A stretch of DNA of 64,000 nucleotides, taken from NCBI GenBank assembly GCA_024138025.1, contig JAMXBD010002218.1:124001-188000 (forward strand). Direction: 5' to 3'. Within the stretch, counting starts at the first letter, position 1. Each line of letters starts with the position of its first letter. The translations under genes and the position numbers were made by a program. Source of the DNA: Combretum micranthum. Its lineage: Eukaryota; Streptophyta; Magnoliopsida; Myrtales; Combretaceae. Positions 1-11,830 of the stretch are shown one piece after another. The notes beneath the pieces were generated by a model, which saw only the letters and a program-made list of their open reading frames with translations, did not search any database and was not told the origin of the DNA.

Positions 1-368
1 GATAACATTCCTGAAAGAGTAAATTTTCATCCTCATGTCCTCCCTTACCTATTTATATAATTTGTCCATATTCAACCTTAACCAGTTTTTTTCTTTTTCT
101 TTTTTTTCCCTAATATATGATTGCAAACATGTACTTTTCTAGTATAATTTATGGAAGTTATCGATTGATATAAATGCATAAATTCCTAGGAATTTGATTT
201 TAGTCTAACAAAATGAATTTGAATTTAAATCTAATTTTTCAGCAAATCGGTGAAAATGTAATATATTAATGCAAAGTTTGCTATGTAAGTTAGATAATAA
301 AAGAAAAAAATAGAAAACTTCTGAAAAACACAACTATAAGCTTTAGGATGTCACAAAAGCATACGTAC

Positions 369-1653
369 CGAATGCAATAATGTCTACGACTGATATCTTT
401 TTGAATACTGATTTCTTTTGTGTACATCCTATTCCACCTTCCTTCCATCCCCACCATATCCTTTTGAACAATAACAAGTGAAGCTGCCAATTGTATTCAC
501 ACAATTTGCATTTTCAACGCAAGGGGAGCTCGAATTCTTGCACTCGTCAATATCTAAAACATCCATGAGAAAAAGACTTTAATCCAAAGTGACGATTCCA
601 CACCAGGAATAAAGCAAAAAGTCTAAAAGTGGACCGATCATGATGATGAGAGAATTTTCATTTGGCCAAAAAGTAGGAGATCAATTGTCAAATAATCTAT
701 CTAAAAGCGATAAGAAACGACTAGAAACCAACGAATAAAACAGGGATACGTTGAACAGCGAGATAAAGTACCTTGACAACCATCATCGCCAGTAAGGTAA
801 GGATTTCCATCGTAACCAACCAAACATCTGCATCGATATCCTGTACCGTTATCTGCTTCGGAACAGCTGGAGTTGTCTTTACACATGGAGGATGTCCTAT
901 TCTTCTGTGCTTCTTTGCAGTTACCTTCTCCTACAGACCAGTCTAGAACTAACGGTACTTGATTCATTTCAAAATTTGATGGGTACGCTGTAGAGAAGCT
1001 GAAAAAATCATTTGCAACTACAAATGCATGACTGCAATAATTTTTAGCCCCATTTAGATTGCTATAATTTCTATAATTAGAAACCGTGATATTATAACTA
1101 TATACATCCTTCGGTATGTCGGTCTGGCAGCAACCAACACCCGAACAAGATCCCTCGTCCACGTTAACAAGGGTTGTATTACTGCACGTGGTGACGCACC
1201 CTGTTGCATAATCATCCCCGTAACTGAAGCTTTCGAGCTTAGACAGAACTGCATCGGTATTACAACCAATGGCAGTAAATTTATTCTTGGTGCTTGAAAT
1301 GGGGAATACTGGAGTTTGTATGAGTATGTGGAGTATTCGAAGTCATTTGACGGTGAATAACAAAAATAAGCGACGAAAATATAAATACGCAAGTCATGAT
1401 CTACCAGAGAGATATTGGAAATTTGGATGTTTGTATCTCTGGATACCAAGTAGGGGACTTCATGGGTGTCATTCCAGTAGCAGTCGACAGCATAACTTCC
1501 ATTGAAATAGCATTGTGACTTGTCTTGGTCTTGGAGTAGACCAAAGGGATAGGAAACCTTCATGCCGCCACAACTAGTCCTGCATGGTGCTGCTGCGATC
1601 GCCGATTCAAAAATAACCATAAAGGCAAGAATTAGCATGAGATGGTTCACCAT
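369..1653 (-). pseudogene. Wall-associated kinase-like gene, extracellular exons 1 and 2, frameshifted
   Basis: WAK-like receptors span the plasma membrane, bind wall pectins outside and signal through a Ser/Thr kinase inside. Exon 1 (1653-772) starts with ATG and a signal peptide (MVNHLMLILAFMVIFESAIA), then the GUB_WAK pectin-binding domain with PCRTSCGGMKVSYPFG and many paired Cys and N-glycosylation sites. Near 1297-1306 the frame shifts by one base (1-nt loss or 2-nt gain); the domain continues as NKFTAIGCNTDA through GYRCRCLVGYDGNPYL. A GT donor follows at 771-770. After a 216-bp intron, exon 2 (553-369) begins DIDECKNSSSPCVENANC, a calcium-binding EGF module, and is broken again near 434-445 (G/A-rich run). 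It ends at a GT donor (368-367), both exons in phase 1. The transmembrane/kinase exon would lie off the left edge; a possible acceptor AG is at 12-11. Either a pseudogene or, less likely, two sequencing errors. Confidence 0.9.
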
Positions 1654-1732
1654 CTTCTTAGGTGGCTAAAACTGATTCTTTGATAGTACCGTAAGAAAGG
1701 TATTATTTAGGAATACGTTCTTATGTAAAAGA

Positions 1733-1749
1733 CCTATATATATTTATAG
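1733..1749 (-). promoter_or_regulatory. TATA box of the WAK-like pseudogene
   Basis: On the minus strand this reads CTATAAATATATATAGG, about 80-95 bp before the ATG at 1653, preceded by a CT-rich run. This is the expected place and form for a plant core promoter. A TTGACC W-box, the binding core of WRKY factors, lies further upstream at 1809-1814; its use here is only inferred. Confidence 0.55.
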
Positions 1750-3544
1750 AGAGAGAAGGGAGACTTTGGCTTCATATTACTGGATATTATTATTTAAAGA
1801 CATGTTATTTGACCTTTCCATCTCTGTTTTTCACGATGCATAATTGGATTTCATGATTGCATAGCATGATAAAATATCCCACGATTGACGATCACTATCA
1901 TACCATGTGGAATATTTAGAATTATTTGGTTGATTTTATTTATGTTGGTTTGACATCTTATTGGCGTATTTTAAAATCGATGTAATTAAATTTCATTGGT
2001 GTTACATAGCATGATTAAATCTCCCACAGTTATACACTATATCATATGAGGAATATTTATAATTATTTGATTGATTCTATTTCGTTCATTTGATATTTAT
2101 TGGCTTATTTTGAAATAGATGTGTTTATTAAAAAATGATATGAAGATAAATATATGTATGTATATAATATATATCCCTCTTTAAAATTAAGTATCTAAAA
2201 AATTTGATATAAGATTGGATTATTTAACCTTTATTTATTTTTACAAAAATAAATACATATCCCTTAAATATTCTCTCTTAAAAGTATGTGAACTGCATCA
2301 TAAGAACTATAATTTTCATATTTCAATCATCACATTTACCATAATTACAAAGTACAAATAGATAAGATACAGATAAAATAGTATTTTCAATCCTAAATTT
2401 TAAATAAATACAAATATATAGAAGAGATACATAGATAAAATACAATAGTCGTTGAATGTTTCCACACCACGTGGATTCGAATGTCAAAGAAGGAAAAGTC
2501 ACGGACATATGCTCGACTAACAAAGTGAAAATCTTGAAAAGTCATTGATATTAATCCTACTCAAACTAATAAAAAAAATGATCTAAAAAGGTTAAAGGAG
2601 ACATGTTTTTAAAATATTCATGTGGTAAGAGAGATCCTTAAATTTTCAAAACAAATATAACTTTGAAAAATATCCATATATTTATGCTTCAATTATCTTG
2701 ATAAGATTAGACAGCCCTATTGATGGAATCATAAAAATTTTCATTCATATATATACGCACATAAGCTCTTATTATCTATATTAGCAATAATTTAAATAAT
2801 AGATGAATATTCTTAATGGATATAAGTTAGTAAAGTCATATTTTGCAAATTGAAACGGTAAAAAAGGAAATAGTAATTTCCCTTAGGATAGAATTACATT
2901 GGATTTCTTCAGAATTTGCAACGGATGATTGAGAGGAAGGAGAAAGTATTATGGAAGATAAGAAAAAAGAAAAAACAAAGGCAGTTATCTTTTCCAAGAT
3001 TTTCAATACGAATGTTTCTTGACCAATATACTCTTTTAAATTTTTGTGCCAAGGTAAAATTATTTCAATCTTAAAATTCAAAATTACTCTCGTACCCCTT
3101 CATATCATTTTATTTATTTGGGTATTAGACATTATTATTCATTACAAGCAATATTAACAGAAAAAAAAAAAAAAAAAGAAGAGGAAAATAGGGATAGGAT
3201 AGAAAAATTAACAATGAAGAAAGCTGATTGCCTTCAGTTTGGTATTGGATAAAAGAGAAAAAGAAACTAACTCTCTAATTAAAATTTAGAATTGAAAAAG
3301 GAAAAAAAAATAAAATGATAAAATTATTGATAGATATGACTCGATTTCCACTGAATTTCGGAAGGTTCACTTGCCGGCCTGCTACCACTTCAGCATGTGT
3401 GTCTGCAAGTTTGAGGGAATATCGAGTGCGGATGTTAAATTTCTATGTACTTTTGCAAGGCCCAAGTCATGTTGAAGGTTTTGATGTTGTGCACACATTT
3501 TTAAATATACGTGGAGAGATAGTTTATAAGATTAAATTGTTAAT
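1750..3544. other. Upstream flank of the WAK-like pseudogene, no gene seen
   Basis: AT-rich sequence with homopolymer runs. The short reading frames on both strands have no recognisable domain. It should contain the remaining promoter of the minus-strand WAK-like gene. Confidence 0.5.
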
Positions 3545-3690
3545 ATAAATAGTTTTGATATTTTAATTTAAAATTATTTATTATTTCATTGCTTATCATA
3601 TATTTATATATTACAAATTTTTCACCCATGAAATATATTTCAGGCATGACTGGTCATGACTTCCCTTCCAACTATGGGAACAATTACCAA
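3545..3690 (+). repeat. Short dispersed repeat, second copy near 7735-7870
   Basis: The stretch around ATAGTTTTGATATT, TATATTTATATATTACAA and GGCATGACTGGTCATGAC aligns in order with 7735-7870, where GGGCATGACTTACCATGAC ends the match. Non-coding and diverged. The 7.7 kb copy lies within the larger block S1, so this may be an outlying piece of that duplication. Confidence 0.5.
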
Positions 3691-5044
3691 TTTTATTTAC
3701 TTATTCTAGTAAACAATAATATTTATTTTGCAATAATAAAGAATGAAATAAATGATTTGTTATGATACTTATTTCCATGAGTTATAGCGTCTAGAGGGCT
3801 ATTTTGGTAATTAGACTATTTATCCAACTTAATGCCATGAGTCAATCTTGTAGGTGATAGAACTTAGAAAACCGAATTCAATAACAGATATCACAGAGAG
3901 ATTCAGCTTGGTAGGTTCATGATAGAAATTGCTAAACCGGTTTCTTCCACTCTTGACTTTATTCAGTTTTCTTGCACAAAAAGTAGACTCTAAAAATATT
4001 TTTCTAGATTAATATAAGTATTATTTTACTAAAATGGAGCATATATGGACAAAAAAATAGGCCTTAAACCCTTTTATATTATAAATGAGCTATTTTAAAA
4101 AAATAATGAGATTCTTTTATATTATAAAAGCCTTTGGGCTCTTTCTAAGCCTATTTGTAAGCCAAGCTCATTACTAAAGAAAAGAAGGTTTCAATCTTAG
4201 TTGTTGAATCCTTAGGAATGATCTAAAGGCTTAGCATCAACTTCCAATATGTATACAAATCAGAGGCTTTTCTTCTCATTTGGATTCATTTAGCGTATTA
4301 CTAGATTGAAAACAATATGGAAACTCTACCAAAATACTTCCAAAAAAGATCAAAGCTTCCAATCAGTAAAGAAAGAGTAAAAAACGATCGAGCCTATTTG
4401 ATTTGATCTTTTGTTACACTTGTGTGCTTAAGAAACTAGGTTTTCATGTTTCTCCTTCCATACGTCTCTTTATGGCATCAATACATCTGTCATCATTACA
4501 AGACTCCTCTTGAGTTGATTAGTATACTTGTTGCACATGATCATTCACTACAGTAATCCCATCATACATAATGTTTTTAATTACATTATAGTGATAATCT
4601 AAAATGGAGAGAATTGTGAAAAGAATCGCGAATCATGAATGTTGAATTGTTTATTTTTTATCATGCTTAATTATTCTCATAAATTCATTTTTCCTTTTCA
4701 ACTAATTTTACAATATCAAATTGATATTATAATACATAAGCAAAACCTTGGCTCTCCTTATTTTGAATCTATTTTTTTTTAATGTTGATTGATAATTCGT
4801 AAAGACATGGAATGATTGGATAAAAGAAAGCTAAAGTTTTATGAAGGACCAGGGAATCTTCAAACCCTTACCGGTAGTGGAAGGAAAGGGAGAATCCACG
4901 AATATTGATATGTATATTCCATAAAACAAAAAACGATTTTATTTTTAATAATTATTTCTCAGTCAATTCCGCGGCTCTTATCTATTTTTTTTTTAGGTTC
5001 AATAAAAAATCAAGATATGAAAAACTTAAATAGAATTTTCTATT
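3691..5044. other. Intergenic, no gene recognised
   Basis: AT-rich sequence without a coherent reading frame or transposon ends that I can support. A short Cys-containing minus-strand frame at 4444-4519 was considered and set aside. Confidence 0.4.
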
Positions 5045-8000
5045 CTTAATTATTATGTGGCAATCTTTTATTGGAAAATAATAATAATTTCTCAACGTGG
5101 AAAAATTTATGCATGGAATCATAAGAATAATGACTTTATCAACATGTTGGATTTGTACAATGACTTTGAAGTTTGACCGTAATTTTTGTTTACTGGGATA
5201 AATTCTTTCGGATATAAGATATGATGAGGCAATAATGATCGAAATAAATGAAAATAAAAATGAAATTCATATTTAGAGACAATTTTTCAAATAGAAATTG
5301 GTAAAAGTGGTTTTTAATTTTTTATAAATAGATTCAGTAATGATGATTTTTTAATAGAAATTTATATTTAAAGATAGAATTTTTTATTTAAAACCCAATT
5401 TTTTGTAGCATAGCGTAGTATATGGTCTCTATGTACAAATAAAATAATAGCTATTAAAATTTAGAAGCAGGTTATCAGTAATTACAAAGATTGTGAATTC
5501 ATATTAGCAAATTGTTTTTATTGTCTTTGGCAAAATGTTTGTTGAATGATTTCAATGATAATTTAGAACAATAAGATTACTTTACAAATTTTGCAATGTA
5601 GAAATATATTGCAAAATGTTTCTTGCATTATGTTGGTGTTTGCCGGTAGGGGTGTGCAAAAAAACCGAACCGAAATGTAAAATCAATCCGAAAAATATGG
5701 TTAACCGGTCAGTTGGTTTTGATTTAAGATTACGGTTTTTATTTTTTCTATTTTCGGTTTCTATTTCGGTTTAACCACAAAAAAACCGATTAACGGTTAA
5801 CCGTTTCAATATTTATAAATATATATATAATTTACATATATATAATTATTTTTTAAAAAAATAATATTCCTCGAATTTTGTTTAAAATACTATTGTCTTA
5901 TGTTTGATGAGTTAATATCATAATTTTTTTTGTTTGATTTTATTGATAATGATACCCTTAGTTTGATTTTCTTTTTTTTTTTAAGCTCTTGTAATATATA
6001 TAATCATTTAAAGAAAAACTCTATGATAAAGACTAAAAAATAAAGTTTATTGAAATTATCAATTTGTTTTGTTGAAACCAATACGTTAAATGGTTAAAAA
6101 TTGAAAATCGATTAAATTAACCGAATAAAACGATTAACCGTTAAAATGATTAACTGTTTATAATAGACCGGTTAAAGATTGGGAGATTAAAAAACCAATC
6201 CTTACAGTTAGATTTAAAAAATAGAGTTATGGACTGATTAACCGATCCATGAACATCCTTATTTGCCGAAGTTATATTTATTAATTATAGTGTTTCTCAT
6301 TTATTTGGAAAGATGTTCCTCATAAAAATTCTATAGATATTTAATGAGAACACGCTTACTATTGTGGTAGCTTCACGGTAACGGCACTCGGTGAGAATTG
6401 GTCATTAAGTCTACATTGCTATTATCTGATTTTCTTCCAATAATTGCGACAGCTTTGCGCCTGTCAAACCAATTTTATTATGAAAATTTTCAAAATTTAA
6501 AGTTGAATATTAATATTAACGTATATGTCAGTGGACTGGCCAATGTGATGCCTTAGAGAAACATTCTTTGTCGTTTGGCGACGACTAAAAGATAAAAACC
6601 ACTAGTCTTTCTTTCCAGAGAAAAAAACTGTTTGATACCGCAAATATTAATAATAATTGTTTGATACTCATCGGTCCCATCAAACCAACGTTGAGACTAC
6701 GTCGTCTATTTCTTCGTTTGAACTCGAAATTAGTTAATGGTAAAAAAAAAAAGACTCGACTTATTTTCTGGGGTGGAATTTCTATTGGCTACCTGACAAA
6801 ATTTTCTCCACTTATTTCCCCGGTGAGGTAACGTTGGTTGATGGGACTATATACGTAGTTTTCTTTGGATATCTCCCTTTATTTGCGTGATGGATTTTAA
6901 TTGGGGACATCGCAAAATTTTTCATTCATTTCACTAAGAAGACATCCTACGTTGTCATAAATTTGGTGGTTCGTCAACGAGAATGAGCTCTTTACACATG
7001 ATAGTATAAAATTGATTCATTTATAAGTTTCTAATAAACATCCTAAGGATACTTAATAAATAAGAAAAAATTAAACAAACAAATGATACATATTTTTTTT
7101 TTCAATACATAGTTATATTAAGGAAAAAGCAATGTATATTATTCTTATCTAACCACTTAAAATAACTTCTCTTTAACTATAATTACTCTTATTTTATGAA
7201 TTTGCACAGTTAATAAACTTTAAATAATCTCATTGGCTTTAATATAACAGATTTTTTTTTTAATCAAACGTTTGAAATTATTAGTATATAGGAGAGCATA
7301 TACTATAGCATGTTTCTGTTGACTTTATTTTATAAATATATCATCATATATGATTTTTTGAACAATATGTAAACCACATATAACTTCGTTTCTAGTGGAA
7401 TGTGCATGGGTTGGCCAAAGCAGGATGTAGCTTGATTGAAGCATCGATTTGTCTTTGAATTTACAATTTTTGTTGACCCGCAGGTCCTTTAAAGCAAAAT
7501 CACTTCAGATATAATTTTAACAAATATGTATTTATTACTCTTTTCTATTCCTGTTTTTTGTATCTTTACCATCATTTAAGCAGTACATATATTCATATAT
7601 ATATATATATGTGTGTATATATTTGAAAAACCCCTATTTATTATTGTTTAAGTGATGATTTTACGATACATATTTTGAAAAATTTATATGGATTTTAAAG
7701 GCTATGCTTAGGAAGTTAAGGAGTTCTATTATACTTGATCAATAGTTTTGATATTATAATTTGAGATTATTTCTCATTACACGATATCGAACATATATTT
7801 TTACAATTTGAGTTCCAAAAAATATTATGGGCATGACTTACCATGACATTCTTTTTAGCCATACGGCACACTGTAGAAGGTTAATATTAATCATATTAAA
7901 ATATCTAGATTTGAATGATTAAAGGAAATTCAGTTGGTAAGCTTGTACTTCAGCTTATTGAAACTTGCATGTGCTTTTTAGTATGTCTCATGCACTAAAA

Positions 8001-8625
8001 GGGATCTATCTCAATTGTCAATTGTTCATATGATTAAAACGGATAACATTATTGATTAAACTCTATATATATCTGGAATCAGTCTTCATTTAAAGGATTC
8101 ATAATTTGATAGAAATACATAGTGTTGTCCAATTTCTTTCTTGAATGGTTAAACAAATATGTTTAATTAAAAAGACATTTTGTTCATTATTACTATTAGA
8201 ATTGATATTTAATAGCTCTTCCCCAGTTCAACATTATTAGCGGAATTTGATACTTCATAACTCGTCTATTTATCAAAAGTGCATTCAAGAGAGTTAAGAA
8301 TGTCGATTCCTCTCAACTCAATTCTCTCCAAATTATCTTTTTTTGTGTTATTCTACCACATTCCTCTTAAGACACATACAACACGTGATTTATACAACAG
8401 CATATAACTACTCCATTTTAATCAATACACTTTCATTTTCTTGATGACTTTATCAACATGCTTGACTTGTGCAATTCTTTAACCCATAAAAGATGAGATA
8501 TTATTTGTCTTCTTGGACAAGTTGTTTTGTAAATAACAGGTGATAATGTAATTAATAGTAGAAGCAAAATGTAAATGCAGATAAAATATGTAAATTTATG
8601 TCTATTTCATACCCTCTTTTGAATT
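5045..8625 (+). repeat. Duplicated non-coding block S1, paralogous to 19535-21425
   Basis: Several sub-blocks match S2 in the same order and orientation. 5110-5175 matches 19605-19665 (shared GAATCATAAGAATAATGA and GAAGTTTGACCGTAATTTT). 5450-5636 matches 20083-20270 (shared TTTAGAACAATAAGATTACT). 8040-8625 matches 20820-21425 (shared AACAGG.GAT.ATATAATTAAT and GTAGAAGCAAAA). The part 6640-7560 also matches block P1 at 22700-23790. A hAT element interrupts S1. The match stops where Copia coding sequence begins, so the Copia fragment marks the right boundary. No function is evident; it may be duplicated flank or intron of the WAK-like genes. Confidence 0.7.
5647..6261. mobile_element. Non-autonomous hAT-like element, 615 bp, with 8-bp target duplication
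   Basis: The left end is TAGGGGTGTGCAAAAAAACC and the right end is an imperfect inverted copy finishing CATGAACATCCTTA. The interior is rich in GGTTAACCG-like subrepeats near both ends and has no transposase frame. The flanks TTTGCCGG (5639-5646) and TTTGCCGA (6262-6269) form an 8-bp target duplication with one mismatch, as hAT elements make. The paralogous block near 20270 lacks the insert, giving an independent empty site. Movement would have needed transposase in trans. Confidence 0.85.
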
Positions 8626-9721
8626 TAAGTACACTAGACAAATCTTAAAGAGTTTGGTTATGAAGAATGCAAAAAGAGCTGTCACACCTATAAGTACTTC
8701 AATAAGGTTAGATCTTGATTCAAATGGGAAAAAGCTAAACAATAAATTTATAAAAGTTGTATTGGTTCTTAACTATATTTAACTACATCAAGGCCTAATA
8801 TTCTGTTTATGTCACGTTTGGTACATATGAATCAATCGGAATAGAATTGATTGGAATGAGAGGTAGAATGATAAATCAATTCCTTTGTTTGAATGCATCT
8901 TGGAATGGAATGGAATTAACATGTTATTTGTCAAAAATATCATTAATAATTAATGTAAATAATAAATAAGTAAGAGGATAAATTGTAATTTAATGTTAAT
9001 TATTTATGATGAAGGAATGGAATTGCGATTCCGCTGTTCCCCTAAAGCTGGAATAGTCAATTAATTCCTAGGAATCGCGATTTCAGCTTTTAAAAATGCA
9101 ATCAAATAGGAATATGAATGGAATCCGGAATCACGATTCCATTCTAGGTTCATTCTTGCATACCAACCATGACATTAGTTCATGCTTATGTGATAGATTT
9201 CAAAGTGCACCAATTGAGGCACATTTATTTGCTATTAAAAGAATTTTTTAGTATCTATCTAGTATTGCTAAATTAGGAACCTAGCTTCCTAAAAATAAAA
9301 ATTTTGAATTCACAGGATATTCAAATATTGATTATGCAGGATACAAAATGGATTGAAAAAGTACATCAGGTACTTATCAATTATTGGGTGGCAAACTAAT
9401 TTCTTGGTCTTCTAAGAAATAAAATTCAAATGCTCTTTCTACGGTTGAAGCTAAATATCTCTCTACCGGTAATTGTTGTGCTCAAATGCTTTGGATTAAA
9501 AAGAATTACAAGATTGTGGCTTGTCATATAAAAATATTCCAATTAAATGTGATAAAAAAGTGCAATTAATTTAACAAAAAATCTAGTACAAAACTTTAGA
9601 TCTGAACACATAGAAATTTGAATCACTTTATAAGAGATTATGTTAATAACGGTAATATGTATCTACAGATAATCAATTTGCGGATATATTTACAAAACCT
9701 TTTGAAAAGGTTCATTTTTAA
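8626..9721 (+). pseudogene. Copia retrotransposon fragment: end of reverse transcriptase plus RNase H
   Basis: Copia polymerases copy element RNA into DNA. In order I read the RT tail (a TPISTSIRLD-like segment near 8690, LYLTTSRPNILF ending at 8808), then after a MITE CLCDRFQSAPIEAHLFAIKR, then RNase H with a SIDYAG-like motif (9330), a TSGTYQLLGGKLISWSSKK-like stretch (about 9355-9410), ALSTVEAKYLSTGNCCAQML (9430-9490) and, at the end, DNQFADIFTKPFEKVHF just before the stop at 9721. There are several stops and frame slips (for example K to stop after SWSSKK, and breaks around 9570-9650), and gag, protease and integrase are absent. No LTR pair could be assigned. Dead fragment. Confidence 0.88.
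8810..9174. mobile_element. Tourist-like (PIF/Harbinger) MITE, 365 bp, inside Copia RT
   Basis: Terminal inverted repeats are TGTCACGTTTGGTA on the left and, on the opposite strand of the right end, TGTCATGGTTGGTATG. The 3-bp target duplication TTA is at 8807-8809 and 9175-9177, as for PIF/Harbinger. Removing the element and one TTA rejoins the Copia frame exactly between LF and SSCLC, which fixes both ends. The interior holds inverted GGAATCGCGATTCC-like stretches and no coding frame. Confidence 0.85.
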
Positions 9722-10807
9722 TATATATATTTTGTGAATAGTATTTAAGTTAACCACCACATATATGATTACGTGTCAAAAAATCATTAGCAATTACTCA
9801 TCACATGCATATTATACATGGCATATAATACATGTATATTACTCAGAGGTATGGTGTAGGACCCTATAAACATTTAAAGAGGGGGGAAGAGAGAGAGAGA
9901 AAGACTAGCAAGATGGACAATTGGCTGAAGCTAGAAGCAAAAACTTCAAAATATTTATTGCGAAAACTCTTATGAAAAAATTACGTGCTAGTTTTTCTCC
10001 CTCACATAGTTTTTAGCCTAAAACAATCCATACTTCTACCTTATTTCTTATATTGTAATTAATTTGTCCTTATTTATTCCATGTGGGGCTTTTTTATATT
10101 TTTCATAATTCAGCACTTTCCCTGCCATTTTATTATCTTCTTGAGCTTTTTGTTCCATAGGTCTTGTACTCTTCTCATTTTTTGAAACCACTTTTTATTT
10201 GGATAGTGTGCTAGTTTTCTTTAGTATGGAAATAGGCTCTGCTACCACTTATTGGAAGTGTGTAGGCTTTGTAGATTTATGTGAGGAGAGCTTATTGAAA
10301 CTAGCTAGTATTAGTTCAAGGAAGCTTGGTGTTTTAAATGTCTAAGAGCTAAGGTAATCCACATTTGCAGATAAATGTTTCTTGTCCCATGAATGGTATC
10401 TACATCTTGTCGTAGTAAATAAATACTTACCATATGTAAAATAAATTTAAAAAAAAAATAAAGAAAGCAATCATTATTCCTTTATAAATGCGTAAAAAGT
10501 ATTTATTCGTGGAAATAATATAGAAAGAACATTTCTAAAACGGCAAATTTCCATCCTACATTTGCTACCGTATTTTTTTATATACTAGTTAATTTGCTCG
10601 GAATTATTTACGGGCACTCTGTTTGATTACTTGCCATCTACACCTGCAGTCCAATAAAATCTACAGCAACAAAGAACCAGCAAAGATGAGAGTGAATATA
10701 GAAACAAAGTGCAAGAGAAAATAAAGTTAATAGTTATTACCATCTATCTCAAATACTTAGCAGATACCACTCATTTGAGTAACTTCTTTTTCTTTTGGAT
10801 ATTTTAG
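9722..10807. other. No gene; probable 3' remnant of the Copia fragment, then EGF-exon flank
   Basis: This follows the Copia RNase H end and includes a purine-rich GAGAGAGAGAGAAAGA run near 9887-9903, which could be a polypurine tract, but I could not define an LTR. From about 10500 it is ordinary AT-rich sequence leading to the acceptor of the EGF exon. No WAK exon 1 was found here. Confidence 0.4.
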
Positions 10808-10996
10808 ATATGGACAAGTGCATGGTGACTAGGCCCTGTGCAGAAAATGCAACTTGCGTGAATAAGAACGTCGGCTACTTTTTTCGTGTCCAAAAGGATA
10901 CCATGGGAATAATAAGATGAAAAAACGGAACCGGAAATGGTCGTGCACCTACTCCTATTGGTGGAAACAAATCATCAACCAAAGATATTGCGTTAG
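10808..10996 (+). pseudogene. Isolated WAK-like EGF exon (exon 2), decayed
   Basis: The acceptor ...GATATTTTAG at 10807 is followed by a 189-bp exon of the same length class and phase (1-1) as the other two EGF exons in the window. It ends at TTAG|GTACATG. It starts DMDKCMVTRPCAENATCVN, a calcium-binding EGF with D-E to D-K changes, then loses a Cys and slips frame at GYFFRVQKD, where siblings have a CMCPKGYHG-like sequence. A stop follows. The tail TPIGGNKSSTKDIALG is still readable in another frame and matches PSINDIALG of the 35.7-kb copy. The kinase fragment at 16336-17034 on the same strand may belong to the same former gene. Confidence 0.85.
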
Positions 10997-11604
10997 GTAC
11001 ATGATTGTGGTAACCTTAACCATAATAAATAGAAAATTAATTTTTAAAAACAGAAATTTTGCGTTGGACAAATGATAAAAGAAATTTATCTCATTGAATT
11101 AGCATCTTGAATTTTGTAATAGAAATTTATTGCAGATGATTAATCAAAATTTTCTAACAATCTGCTAGAATTTAGGTAGGTTTAACAAATTCATCTTATA
11201 GATAATTTTACACTATAGGAAATATTGCATGATTTAGAAAAACTGAATTTCTAGGAAATTGTACAGTTTAGTCAATAGTTATTTTCTATGAATATATTAT
11301 AGAGATATATATATACCTACAATGCGCGTCTTAATTAAAGAAAATTTAAGCTACAACTTAAATATTTTAATACTATTTCATATGTCTATTTGTTATTACG
11401 AAGTCTATTCTTGATTCTATTATGCTTTGCATCATTTGAATCTCATTCTCATATCCCTCGCTACTCACGAGGATTTGCTCTCACAGTCAAATTAAAAATA
11501 ATTTTATTCACTAAATCATTCGTTTATGTAGCATTTTCTTGATAATTTTTCTTGAATCATCATTGATCAATTTTTTTCTCATAACTTCCATAGACAATGT
11601 GACA
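10997..11604. other. Former intron sequence, no gene seen
   Basis: AT-rich sequence just downstream of the EGF-exon donor. No transmembrane/kinase exon is recognisable here, unlike the expected WAK layout. Confidence 0.4.
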
Positions 11605-11706
11605 TTGTTTAGCTAAACGAGCCTAACAAGTCGAGTTTGGGACTTATATATTTTAGTCCCGTTAAGAGCTCGGTTCGGCTCAAGCTTGTTAAGAATTTAA
11701 ACAAGC
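11605..11706. repeat. Fragment of the second hAT-like family
   Basis: The sequence from AGCTAAACGAGCC to CTTGTTAAGAATTTAAAC and GCCAAG matches 12440-12540 inside the full element at 11831-12586. It has no terminal repeats of its own, so it is a partial copy or a rearranged end. Confidence 0.55.
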
Positions 11707-11830
11707 CAAGTATATTATATGGACTTTACCAAATTGATCAATTTCTTTACCCCTCCTAATAGATAGCACTACATCCATATATTTAACACCTGCTTCCTGT
11801 GTATGGTTCAAACTTTCATAAATTGTTGAT

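Noticed and set aside
4444..4519. Minus-strand peptide EESCNDDRCIDAIKRRMEGET with a stop, considered as a small Cys-containing gene end (shown here in full at 21 residues minus one: ESCNDDRCIDAIKRRMEGET)
   Set aside because: An upstream stop closes the frame within a few codons, no start or signal peptide is seen, and I know no matching family.
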